A stretch of DNA of 10,069 nucleotides, from contig JAMOMX010000273.1 in assembly GCA_027066935.1 (NCBI GenBank), forward strand, positions 1 through 10,069, given 5' to 3'. The stretch comes from Sulfurimonas sp. GTDB lineage: Bacteria; Campylobacterota; Campylobacteria; Campylobacterales; Sulfurimonadaceae. Positions 1 through 6,875 of the stretch are shown here, piece by piece; position 1 is the stretch's first letter; each line of letters begins with the position of its first letter. Made by a program: the position numbers and the translations under genes. The notes under the pieces are model-generated. The model saw nothing but the letters and a program-made list of their open reading frames with translations. It ran no database searches and had not been told where the DNA came from.

Positions 1-2877
1 TTCAACTTCAAGTAGTCCTACTATTGTTGTGTCGTCTATCTCTTTAGGTTCTTGCTCTATTTTAGTGTTAATCTCTTCAATCTCTTCAATCTCTTCAATT
101 TCTGGATCTTTTTTTGATTCATCAAAATCACTTAAGTTCAGCTCATTATTTTCTGCTATATTGTTTGATAAAAAGTAATTTAAAATAGCGATAATTTCAG
201 AACGCACAAGTGGTTTTGTAGTATATTCATCTAGTCCAGCTTCTAAAAATCTTTCACGATCTCCCTTAAGAGCATTTGCTGTAAGTGCAATAATAGGTAC
301 ATGTGTTTTGTCATTTCTCTCTTCATATTCTAAAATCTCTTTAGTAGCTTCTGTTCCATCTAAAAATGGCATCTGAATATCCATAAAGATTAAATCAAAA
401 TTTCCATCTTTACGTTTTTGAAATGCTTCAAGACCATTATTAGCTAAACTTATAGTTAACCCTAAATCTTCTAATGTATGTTTTATAAGTTTTTGATTAA
501 TTATATTGTCTTCAGCGATTAATACATTTGCATTAAATTGATTGGTAAAATCTGCTGTTTTCTTTTGACTTGGCTTTTTAGCTTTGTTTTGTTGAACCAA
601 TTGTGTGTCATGACTTGAAAACACCATTTTAATTTTAGATGCGGTAAGTGGTTCATATATAGTTTTGGTTATATTTGCATTTAATGAGTCTATTTTTTTC
701 ATTAATGATGATTTAGTAAGAACTGCTAATGATTGAGGCATCTCTCCATAAGCAGTAATATCTTCATCATTACTATAAGAGTAATCAGCAAATATAAAGT
801 CATAAGTGTCTTGAGTTGTTATTTTATTCAATTGAGAGATGTTACTAAATTGAGTATATCCTACTCCATAATAATCAAGGTACTTTAGTAGATTAGTATC
901 TTGAGTTTTTGTTTTATTCTCATTTTTAAGAATTAGTGCTTTTAGATTTGAGAAGCTTCCCTCTTCACTTTCACTTAATGTTTCAATATTTTCTAAGTCA
1001 ATTGTAAAAAAGAACCTAGTTCCTTCACCTGGACTTGAGTCTAAATCAAGCTCACCGCCCATAAGTTCAATAAATCTAAATGAGATTGTAAGACCAAGAC
1101 CAGTACCACCATATTTACGAGTAATAGATGTATCTGCTTGTGAAAATGCTTCAAAAATTCTTACCTTTTGCTCGCTAGTAACACCAATACCACTATCTTT
1201 AACTTCAAATCTGATTCTAGTTTTACCTTCATCAGGAGTTTCTTCTTTTTTGATAACAATATTAATAGACCCAGAGTTTGAAGTAAATTTAACAGCATTT
1301 GAGAGAAGGTTAATAAGAACCTCTTTTATTTTGGTTGGGTCTCCTTTAACTGGATGGTCTAGTGAAGGGTCTACAAAACAGCCAAGTTCAATTTGCTTTT
1401 CAGCAGCACGAACAGAGTAAACTTCAATTGCACTCTCAAACTCTTCAATAGGGTTAAATGCGATATTTTCAATCTCAACTTTATTTGACTCAATTTTAGA
1501 AAGGTCAAGAATGTTATTGATGATTTCAAGTAAATTTTCAGAAGACTTTTCAATAATATCAACAAACTCACTTTGTTCTTCTTGTAAACCAGAATCTTTA
1601 AGAAGTTCAGTAAACCCAACAATACCATTTAAAGGTGTACGAATTTCGTGAGACATATTTGCTAGGAACATAGATTTTGCTTCACTAGCTTCTTGTGCTA
1701 ATCTTTTATCTTTTTTTGTTGTTTCAATAATGTTTTCTATTAGGGTGTATGCTTTTGCTGTACCAACAGCTGTTTGTAAATCTATATCTTCTGCTATGAT
1801 ATCTTTATTTTCTTCAACAGCATTTTTAAGTACACTTTCAAGATTTCTAATATTATTTGAAATTTCATTAGAAAAAATAAAACCTAAGACAGCAAGAAGT
1901 ATAGAGATGATCCAAATTGTTAGAGTAATTATTAAAAACTCTATTGCACCATTAGTTACATCATTGGCTCTTTTATCTAATTCTCTTAATATTTCATTTT
2001 CTGCACTTGATAGAAGATTTGCTTTTTCAGATAACATAGTGAACCAAATACCAGAACTAATTCCATATTGTCCCTCAGCAGCAGTAGAAATAATAGCGAT
2101 ACGTTCAGTGTTTATATCTTCAAAAAGTTCTATAGTGTCTTCATTATTAAAGAGCTTATCTAGTTTATTTGTTAATGTAGAGTTTTTTATATTGGAATAA
2201 TCAAAAGAATCAGCTTTTGAAATTAAAGACAACCAAAAATCAAAATCATTTTCTTTAAAACTTTTTGACTTAGCAATAGCATAGCTGATAAAATCTCTCT
2301 CTAAAGATGTATAAGAATCAGCACGAATAAGAGTGTTATATGAATGTAGAAGCTCACTAATTTGTTGATCTTTTTGATCTTTAATAGTATCACGGGTAAT
2401 TGCATAACTTATAATTTTATTATATACAGTTGTATAAACTATCTCAAAATCAGCTTTACCAGAATCTACCTCTTTTCTTGTTTCTTTAATTAATTCAAAG
2501 GCAGCATTTACTGTATTTATTTTAATACATATTTTACATCCTGATACACCATTTGAGTGTTCATGAATATCTTTATTGCTTTGTGTATGGCTGATGTAAG
2601 TGATGAAATTTTTATCAACATTACTTCTTTGTTTTTTTAAAGATTTTAATATATTTTTTGATGGGTTACCTAGATACATAACAGTCATACCACGCTCACG
2701 CGAGAGGTTTCCAATTAATGTATTTAAAAGCTTATTTTCAGATAACTTATTTTTAACTTTAGTAGCAGAATGTAGTGTAGTATATGAATCATATACAAAA
2801 TAACTTGTAAATGCTAAAGCCAATAAAATTGGAAAAAGAGATATTATTTTTAGTCTGGTATTTAATCCTAGTTGCAT
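1..2877 (-). CDS. NIT-sensor hybrid histidine kinase with two receiver domains (C-terminus cut by window edge)
   Basis: This is a membrane-bound sensor kinase for a multistep phosphorelay; 959 residues are visible and the frame is open at the left edge. An N-terminal membrane helix (about 11-32) is followed by a periplasmic domain with the NIT-like signature RERGMTVMYLGNPSK (about 60-74) and LKKQRS (80-85). NIT domains are linked to nitrate/nitrite sensing, but the ligand here is inferred. A second membrane helix spans about 313-335, then a helical linker without a clear HAMP. The HisKA motif NMSHEIRTPLNG has the phospho-accepting H410. The ATPase domain has the N box LLSNAVKF (524-531), DSGIG and GGTGLGL. 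The first receiver-like domain (about 642-757) is degenerate. The second is canonical: E789/D790, D833, T866 and K888. An acidic tail (about 917-959) suggests a further domain, perhaps Hpt, beyond the edge. The ATG at 2877 has AAAGGA 7 bases upstream, inside the end of the preceding gene. Confidence 0.93.
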   Translation of the reverse strand, partial: MQLGLNTRLKIISLFPILLALAFTSYFVYDSYTTLHSATKVKNKLSENKLLNTLIGNLSRERGMTVMYLGNPSKNILKSLKKQRSNVDKNFITYISHTQSNKDIHEHSNGVSGCKICIKINTVNAAFELIKETRKEVDSGKADFEIVYTTVYNKIISYAITRDTIKDQKDQQISELLHSYNTLIRADSYTSLERDFISYAIAKSKSFKENDFDFWLSLISKADSFDYSNIKNSTLTNKLDKLFNNEDTIELFEDINTERIAIISTAAEGQYGISSGIWFTMLSEKANLLSSAENEILRELDKRANDVTNGAIEFLIITLTIWIISILLAVLGFIFSNEISNNIRNLESVLKNAVEENKDIIAEDIDLQTAVGTAKAYTLIENIIETTKKDKRLAQEASEAKSMFLANMSHEIRTPLNGIVGFTELLKDSGLQEEQSEFVDIIEKSSENLLEIINNILDLSKIESNKVEIENIAFNPIEEFESAIEVYSVRAAEKQIELGCFVDPSLDHPVKGDPTKIKEVLINLLSNAVKFTSNSGSINIVIKKEETPDEGKTRIRFEVKDSGIGVTSEQKVRIFEAFSQADTSITRKYGGTGLGLTISFRFIELMGGELDLDSSPGEGTRFFFTIDLENIETLSESEEGSFSNLKALILKNENKTKTQDTNLLKYLDYYGVGYTQFSNISQLNKITTQDTYDFIFADYSYSNDEDITAYGEMPQSLAVLTKSSLMKKIDSLNANITKTIYEPLTASKIKMVFSSHDTQLVQQNKAKKPSQKKTADFTNQFNANVLIAEDNIINQKLIKHTLEDLGLTISLANNGLEAFQKRKDGNFDLIFMDIQMPFLDGTEATKEILEYEERNDKTHVPIIALTANALKGDRERFLEAGLDEYTTKPLVRSEIIAILNYFLSNNIAENNELNLSDFDESKKDPEIEEIEEIEEINTKIEQEPKEIDDTTIVGLLEVE
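70..96. repeat. 9-bp in-frame tandem repeat in kinase tail
   Basis: Three perfect copies of AATCTCTTC lie head to tail, followed by a diverged fourth copy to about 105. On the coding (minus) strand each unit encodes Glu-Glu-Ile, giving an EEIEEIEEI run in the acidic tail after the second receiver domain. Because the unit is a multiple of three, copy-number change would alter linker length without breaking the frame. Confidence 0.8.
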
Positions 2878-2880
2878 AAA

Positions 2881-4581
2881 TTAGTCCTTTTTTGTAATTA
2901 TTTGAGGTAATAAAGTTTCTATCTGCATAAGAGCATCTTGTGCATCAGTTTTGTTTTTTGTAGTTACAAGAGTTTCTAGCTCAGATGATAAGGTGTCTAT
3001 ACGCATATTATCACTCATACCTTTTAGCTTAATGGCTAAACTATTCCACTCATCTGAAGAATCTTCGTCTATCGATTTTTTAATCATGGAAACTAGTTCT
3101 TGGCTTTGAACTATATAGTCTTGAAAAAATTCATTAAAAAATTCCTCATTTAAACCAATCTCATTAGCAATTTCAATTTTATTATATATCTTTATTGGAG
3201 ATGCTTCTTTAACTTCATCTGTGTTGCCTTTTTCTAAATCTAATAAATCTGTATCATCAACTTCTAGGATATAATCATCATCTTTATCTTTAGACTCATT
3301 TATCTCCATAATATCATCATTTTTTTCAACTTCTAAAGAATCTGTTTTAGTTTCATTATCAGATTTAGTTGATAATGTATCATCAACTTCTAGGATATAA
3401 TCATCATCTTTATCTTTAGACTCATTTATCTCCATAATATCATCATTTTTTTCAATTTCTAAAGAATCTACTTTAGTTTCGTTATTAGATTTAGTTGATA
3501 GTGAATCATCAATTTCTAAAATATAATCTTCATCTTCATCTTCATCTATAATTTCTTCATCAGATAACTTTGAAATAAATTTATAAAAAGTGTTCAAATC
3601 TGATTTTGATTCCTTAAAATCATCATCTTTATTTATTTTTATTAATATATCTTGACAATCATAGATTCTAAGGTTTGCGGCTACACCTTTTAGTTGGTGG
3701 GATAGTGCTTTTAATACAATAAGATCTTCTTCTTCAACAGAGTTATAAAGTTTATCTTTAAACTCTTGTGCTTGAGCTATAAAATCATTTACAAAATCTT
3801 CAATTGTTGCTATATCCATCTCTAATAGTTGAGCAGTTTTATTTATATCAAAACTATATTCACCTTTAGAATCTTCATCATCTAAAAGTGATTCTTCAGC
3901 CTCTTCTTTAACTAACTCTACTTTATCATCTATCTCTATAGTATCAATCTCTATCGCAGAATCAGATGAGTTTGAGTCGATAGAGTCTGGCTCGCCTACT
4001 TCATCAAGTTGTTCTTGAGAGAGCTCATATGCATCTAAAGATAAATCATCTTCAATCTCATAAGGATCAGCAATAATAGTTTTTGCAGAAGTAGGTTCAA
4101 CTATTTCGGAGGTTTTAATCTCCTTAGGTTCTATAAGTTTTTCAACTTCTTGGGTTTGTTCAATCTCTTCAGTTTTAGTTATTACTGCAATAGATGCTAT
4201 TTGGGCACTTCTAGTTTGTAATTCACTTGAAATATTATTAGTTTCATTTGAAGATAAGGCCCTTAAGTTATTTAGGTTAATAATATATGACTTTGAATTA
4301 GGAGAGGAGGTTAGATAGATGGTTTTAATCTCTAAAGTACAATTATAGTTTCCCCCTTTAGCATTGATAATAGCCTTGCAGGTATTTTTATCTTCTTCAC
4401 AAAGGACAAAATCAATCCAATGTACATGTTTAAAGTTATGTACATGTCCTGGTGTTTTTACAAACAAATCCCCAAAATCAGCAGCTACAGATTGCAAGTC
4501 AGCTAAATTAGAAAAACCTAACGACTTTAAGCTTTCTTCATCAATACCTATAAACTCTTTTTTATTGCTATATATAATCAT
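2881..4581 (-). CDS. Double-Hpt-domain phosphotransfer protein with acidic repeat linker
   Basis: This is a 566-residue soluble protein with no catalytic kinase domain, so it probably acts as a phosphotransfer intermediate or scaffold. Residues 1 to about 110 form a compact domain I do not recognise, containing HVHNFKHVHW (46-55) and C61, C68 and C81. An acidic linker follows. The first Hpt domain (about 242-340) carries the classical HQLKG motif with H295. A strongly acidic repeat linker (about 342-445) leads to a second Hpt-like domain (about 467-560). There the equivalent motif is IKLKG, with Ile517 in place of the histidine. The two Hpt domains are clearly related (DFIAQAQE versus DYIVQSQE; LKGVAANLRI versus LKGMSDNMRI), which suggests internal duplication. 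An AGGGA site 4 bases upstream supports the ATG at 4581. The stop lies 3 bases before the hybrid kinase start, so the kinase is the obvious phosphate donor. That pairing is inferred. Confidence 0.88.
   Translation of the reverse strand: MIIYSNKKEFIGIDEESLKSLGFSNLADLQSVAADFGDLFVKTPGHVHNFKHVHWIDFVLCEEDKNTCKAIINAKGGNYNCTLEIKTIYLTSSPNSKSYIINLNNLRALSSNETNNISSELQTRSAQIASIAVITKTEEIEQTQEVEKLIEPKEIKTSEIVEPTSAKTIIADPYEIEDDLSLDAYELSQEQLDEVGEPDSIDSNSSDSAIEIDTIEIDDKVELVKEEAEESLLDDEDSKGEYSFDINKTAQLLEMDIATIEDFVNDFIAQAQEFKDKLYNSVEEEDLIVLKALSHQLKGVAANLRIYDCQDILIKINKDDDFKESKSDLNTFYKFISKLSDEEIIDEDEDEDYILEIDDSLSTKSNNETKVDSLEIEKNDDIMEINESKDKDDDYILEVDDTLSTKSDNETKTDSLEVEKNDDIMEINESKDKDDDYILEVDDTDLLDLEKGNTDEVKEASPIKIYNKIEIANEIGLNEEFFNEFFQDYIVQSQELVSMIKKSIDEDSSDEWNSLAIKLKGMSDNMRIDTLSSELETLVTTKNKTDAQDALMQIETLLPQIITKKD
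3251..3549. repeat. 126-bp tandem repeat (two full copies plus partial third) within the Hpt protein gene
   Basis: Two adjacent copies (3251-3376 and 3377-3502) differ at six positions by eye, and about the first 75 bases are identical. A third, more diverged partial copy runs from 3503 to about 3549. The period is exactly 42 codons. The protein therefore repeats DYILE[IV]DD with tyrosines at residues 353, 395 and 437, and DIMEINESKDK starting at 381 and 423. The unit is acidic and predicted to be disordered, lying between the two Hpt domains. The near-identity indicates recent duplication or ongoing homogenisation. Confidence 0.9.
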
Positions 4582-4590
4582 GTTGTCCCT

Positions 4591-5004
4591 TTAAACTTCA
4601 GTACTTAAAATTTTTTCATACAATGCTTCATTTTCTTTTATGTTTTTACGTGCTGCAGGGCGTGAACAAGAGATAAAACCAGTAATTGAGCCATCATCAT
4701 CTTTGATTGGCAATATGCTTAAGTCGTCCCAATAAAACTCCCCATTACTTCGAAGGTTTTTTACTAAGCCTGTCCATGATTGTCCATCATTAATGTTTGA
4801 CCATAATTTTTCAAATACTGCTTTAGGCATATCTGGGTGGCGTAAAATATCGTAAGTAGAGCCAATTAAATCTTTGCGTTTATATCCAGAAACTTCACAG
4901 AAAATATCATTTACATATGTTATTTTTCCATCTAAATCTGATTGGGATACTAGTACTTCATCTAAGTAGATATATTCTTCATCTAGTGGTATTATTTTAT
5001 TCAT
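4591..5004 (-). CDS. Stand-alone Aer-type PAS domain protein (CetB-like, probable FAD redox sensor)
   Basis: This 137-residue soluble protein consists almost entirely of one PAS domain. It closely resembles the N-terminal sensor of E. coli Aer: VSGYKRKDLIG, then RHPDMPKAVF (55-64), W77, and GLVKNLRSNGEFYW (79-92). In Aer the RHPD segment and nearby Trp/Asn region belong to the FAD pocket, and here R55, H56, D58, W77 and N83 are all kept. It therefore probably senses redox state or electron-transport activity in the cytoplasm. It has no membrane segment, HAMP or chemotaxis signalling domain. Campylobacter CetB is a comparable short PAS protein that works with a separate receptor, CetA; no CetA-like gene is visible here. 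It precedes the Hpt gene by 9 bases, so its partner may instead be the Hpt protein or kinase (inference). AAAGG lies 8 bases before the ATG. Confidence 0.87.
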   Translation of the reverse strand: MNKIIPLDEEYIYLDEVLVSQSDLDGKITYVNDIFCEVSGYKRKDLIGSTYDILRHPDMPKAVFEKLWSNINDGQSWTGLVKNLRSNGEFYWDDLSILPIKDDDGSITGFISCSRPAARKNIKENEALYEKILSTEV

Positions 5005-5028
5005 TATCTAAACCTTTATTCACATTAA

Positions 5029-5060
5029 AACAAATTTAAACTTATAGTAGCATATTTGTT
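5029..5060. repeat. Imperfectly spaced 7-bp inverted repeat flanking the candidate promoter
   Basis: AACAAAT (5029-5035) and ATTTGTT (5054-5060) are perfect inverted copies separated by 18 bases that contain the candidate -10. The arms cannot be extended in either direction. The position suits an operator, but the arms are short and AT-rich, so chance occurrence is quite possible. Confidence 0.3.
5041..5046 (-). promoter_or_regulatory. Candidate -10 element for the PAS-Hpt-kinase cassette
   Basis: In the 68-base gap after uvrC, the minus strand reads TGCTACTATAAG. TATAAG (5046-5041) is one base from the consensus -10 hexamer, and TGC-TACTAT is an overlapping extended -10 alternative. Transcription would start near 5034, leaving a leader of about 30 bases that includes the AAAGG ribosome site. 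No convincing -35 is seen, which is common in Campylobacterota. A 7-bp inverted repeat (AACAAAT/ATTTGTT) flanks the element. Confidence 0.45.
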
Positions 5061-5072
5061 GAAAAATAAAAC

Positions 5073-6875
5073 TTAGTTATATATTTTTTTAATAATTTTT
5101 GCATCTTTTGTATTTAAAATACTACTAATATCCTCAATATTAAGTATTTTTAGTGTTTCAAAAGTTCCAAAATGATTTATAAGTTTTTTTATTTTAGCTT
5201 CAGAAATCCCTTTTAAAGTTAATAATTTACTCTCACTATCAAATTTTAATTTTGTTTTTTTATGAAAATTTATAGCACATCTATGAGCTTCATCTCTTAG
5301 ATTTTGATTCCATTGAAGTCTTTTATCACTTGGTTTTAATCTAAAGATTTTATCTTTAGTATAAAGAATATCTTTTGCTTTACCTTTTGCTCTATGTGTT
5401 TTTGCATCAATTTTTTCTTTAGAGATAGCGATAACATCTAAATTTACACCATTTGAGTCTAAAATATCAATAGCTAGTTTCAAAAGGGTAGCTCCGCCAT
5501 CTAGTATCCATAGGTCGGGTGGTGGATTTTTTAAAAAACTCTCAACCCTTCTAGTTAATGTCTCACGCATTTGTGAATATTCATCTTTTGCATCAAGATG
5601 ATAAAGTCTATATGAGCCTTTATCATAAACCCCATCTTCATAAACTATCATAGCACCAACTGTAGCGCGTCCTGCCATATGAGAGTTATCAAAACATTCA
5701 ACTCTTGATGGCAGTCTTTGTAGGTTGCATAACTCTTTTATTTGGGATAATATTTTTGTGTCTGTGGTTTTGTTATCTCTTTGGAGTAGCTCTTTAGCAT
5801 TTAATAAAGCTAAATTTATAAGTTGCTTTTTTTTACCAATTTTAGGAAAAAGAATTTGTGCTTTTTTATTAAATAGTTTACTTAGATGAGATTTAACTAA
5901 ATTTATATCTTTAAAACTCTCTTCAAGCAGTATTGGCGCGACAATAGGTGGTTTTTCATCTCCATAAAACTCTATTAAAGTTCTTGAAATAACTTCATCT
6001 TTATCAAATCCTTCATTTAAGTTTACAAAATTATGGTTTGAAGATATGATTTTTCCATTACGCATAAATATTTTTAATACAACTAGCCGTTTTTCATCAT
6101 CACTTGTAATAAAAATATCATAGTCCTCATCTGAAGCAAAGTCTATCTCGCTTCTTATCTCACTTTTTGTAATCCTTTGTAGCCTATCACGAATATCTGC
6201 AGCTTCTTCAAAACGCATCTCCTCAGCATAAAATTCCATTTTTTCATTTAGCTTACGAAGTAATAGTTTTTTATTTTTAATCAGTGATGTTGCTAAATCA
6301 ATCTCTTGTCTATATCTATCGTGGGTAATTGGAAGTTTACATGGACCAAGACATTTATCTATTTGATGATAAAGACAAAGTTTTTTAGACTTTAAAGAGC
6401 CTTTTTTTTGAACTAATTTACAAATTTCATATATAGAGTTTAAAATATCTCTAGCACCGATAGAGTATGGACCAAAATAACTAATATCTTTATTTTGAAT
6501 AATTTTTCTTGTTATCTCAAAACGGGGATATTTTTCAGAGTTATCTATGTAGATGTATGGGTAAGTTTTATCATCACGGAGCAAAATGTTGTATTTTGGA
6601 TTTAATTGTTTAATAAGAGAGTTTTCTAAAATTAAAGCATCGTGTTCAGAATTTACAACTATATAATTCATAGATATAGTTTGCTCTATCATTTTTGTGA
6701 TTCTTAATGAAAGAGTTGAATTTGCTTTTAATTTAGGGGTAAAATTAAAATAGCTTTTAACTCTATTTTTTAAATTTTTTGCTTTGCCAATATATAAAAG
6801 GTGTCCATTATTATCAAAAAATTGGTAAATTCCTGCGGAGGAGGGCAGTTGTTTTATTGTCTCAGTTAGTGTCAT
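5073..6875 (-). CDS. uvrC: UvrABC system protein C, excinuclease subunit
   Basis: UvrC makes the dual incisions on either side of bulky DNA lesions in nucleotide excision repair, acting with UvrA and UvrB. At 600 residues it has normal full length. The N-terminal GIY-YIG nuclease has GIY (15-17), YIG (28-30), R38 and E84. A cysteine set C152, C167, C175 and C179 matches the spacing pattern of the four cysteines reported to hold an iron-sulfur cluster in E. coli UvrC. The UVR domain that binds UvrB lies at about 205-238 (RFEEAADIRDRLQ). The RNase H-like second nuclease has ECFDNSH (D396), D431, LDGG (D459) and DEAHR (H531). Tandem helix-hairpin-helix motifs close the protein (about 550-598). 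The start at 6875 overlaps the preceding gene by 14 bases, suggesting translational coupling; only a weak AAAAGAT ribosome site precedes it. Confidence 0.98.
   Translation of the reverse strand: MTLTETIKQLPSSAGIYQFFDNNGHLLYIGKAKNLKNRVKSYFNFTPKLKANSTLSLRITKMIEQTISMNYIVVNSEHDALILENSLIKQLNPKYNILLRDDKTYPYIYIDNSEKYPRFEITRKIIQNKDISYFGPYSIGARDILNSIYEICKLVQKKGSLKSKKLCLYHQIDKCLGPCKLPITHDRYRQEIDLATSLIKNKKLLLRKLNEKMEFYAEEMRFEEAADIRDRLQRITKSEIRSEIDFASDEDYDIFITSDDEKRLVVLKIFMRNGKIISSNHNFVNLNEGFDKDEVISRTLIEFYGDEKPPIVAPILLEESFKDINLVKSHLSKLFNKKAQILFPKIGKKKQLINLALLNAKELLQRDNKTTDTKILSQIKELCNLQRLPSRVECFDNSHMAGRATVGAMIVYEDGVYDKGSYRLYHLDAKDEYSQMRETLTRRVESFLKNPPPDLWILDGGATLLKLAIDILDSNGVNLDVIAISKEKIDAKTHRAKGKAKDILYTKDKIFRLKPSDKRLQWNQNLRDEAHRCAINFHKKTKLKFDSESKLLTLKGISEAKIKKLINHFGTFETLKILNIEDISSILNTKDAKIIKKIYN

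Noticed and set aside
1371..1628. Leucine/lysine-rich open frame on the minus strand
   Set aside because: It is an out-of-frame reading of the kinase HisKA/ATPase region, low in complexity and without a ribosome site.
1730..2200. 156-codon open frame on the plus strand
   Set aside because: It is antisense to the kinase, whose sensor, second membrane helix and linker read continuously through the region. The hydrophobic product is a by-product of the AT-rich opposite strand.
2527..2535. c-type haem site in the kinase sensor
   Set aside because: The motif is CKIC followed by Ile, not CxxCH, so covalent haem attachment is not supported.
2600..2803. Plus-strand open frame of 67 codons
   Set aside because: It lies opposite the NIT sensor coding sequence and has no recognisable features.
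3251..3549. CRISPR-like array
   Set aside because: The repeats are directly adjacent without spacers, exactly 42 codons long, and in frame within a coding gene.
4364..4594. Plus-strand open frame of 76 codons
   Set aside because: It is antisense to the conserved N-terminal domain of the Hpt protein; the cysteines arise from the complementary strand.
5061..5100. Intrinsic terminator after uvrC
   Set aside because: A T-run is present, but it lies inside the uvrC coding end, and no GC-containing stem precedes it on the transcribed strand.
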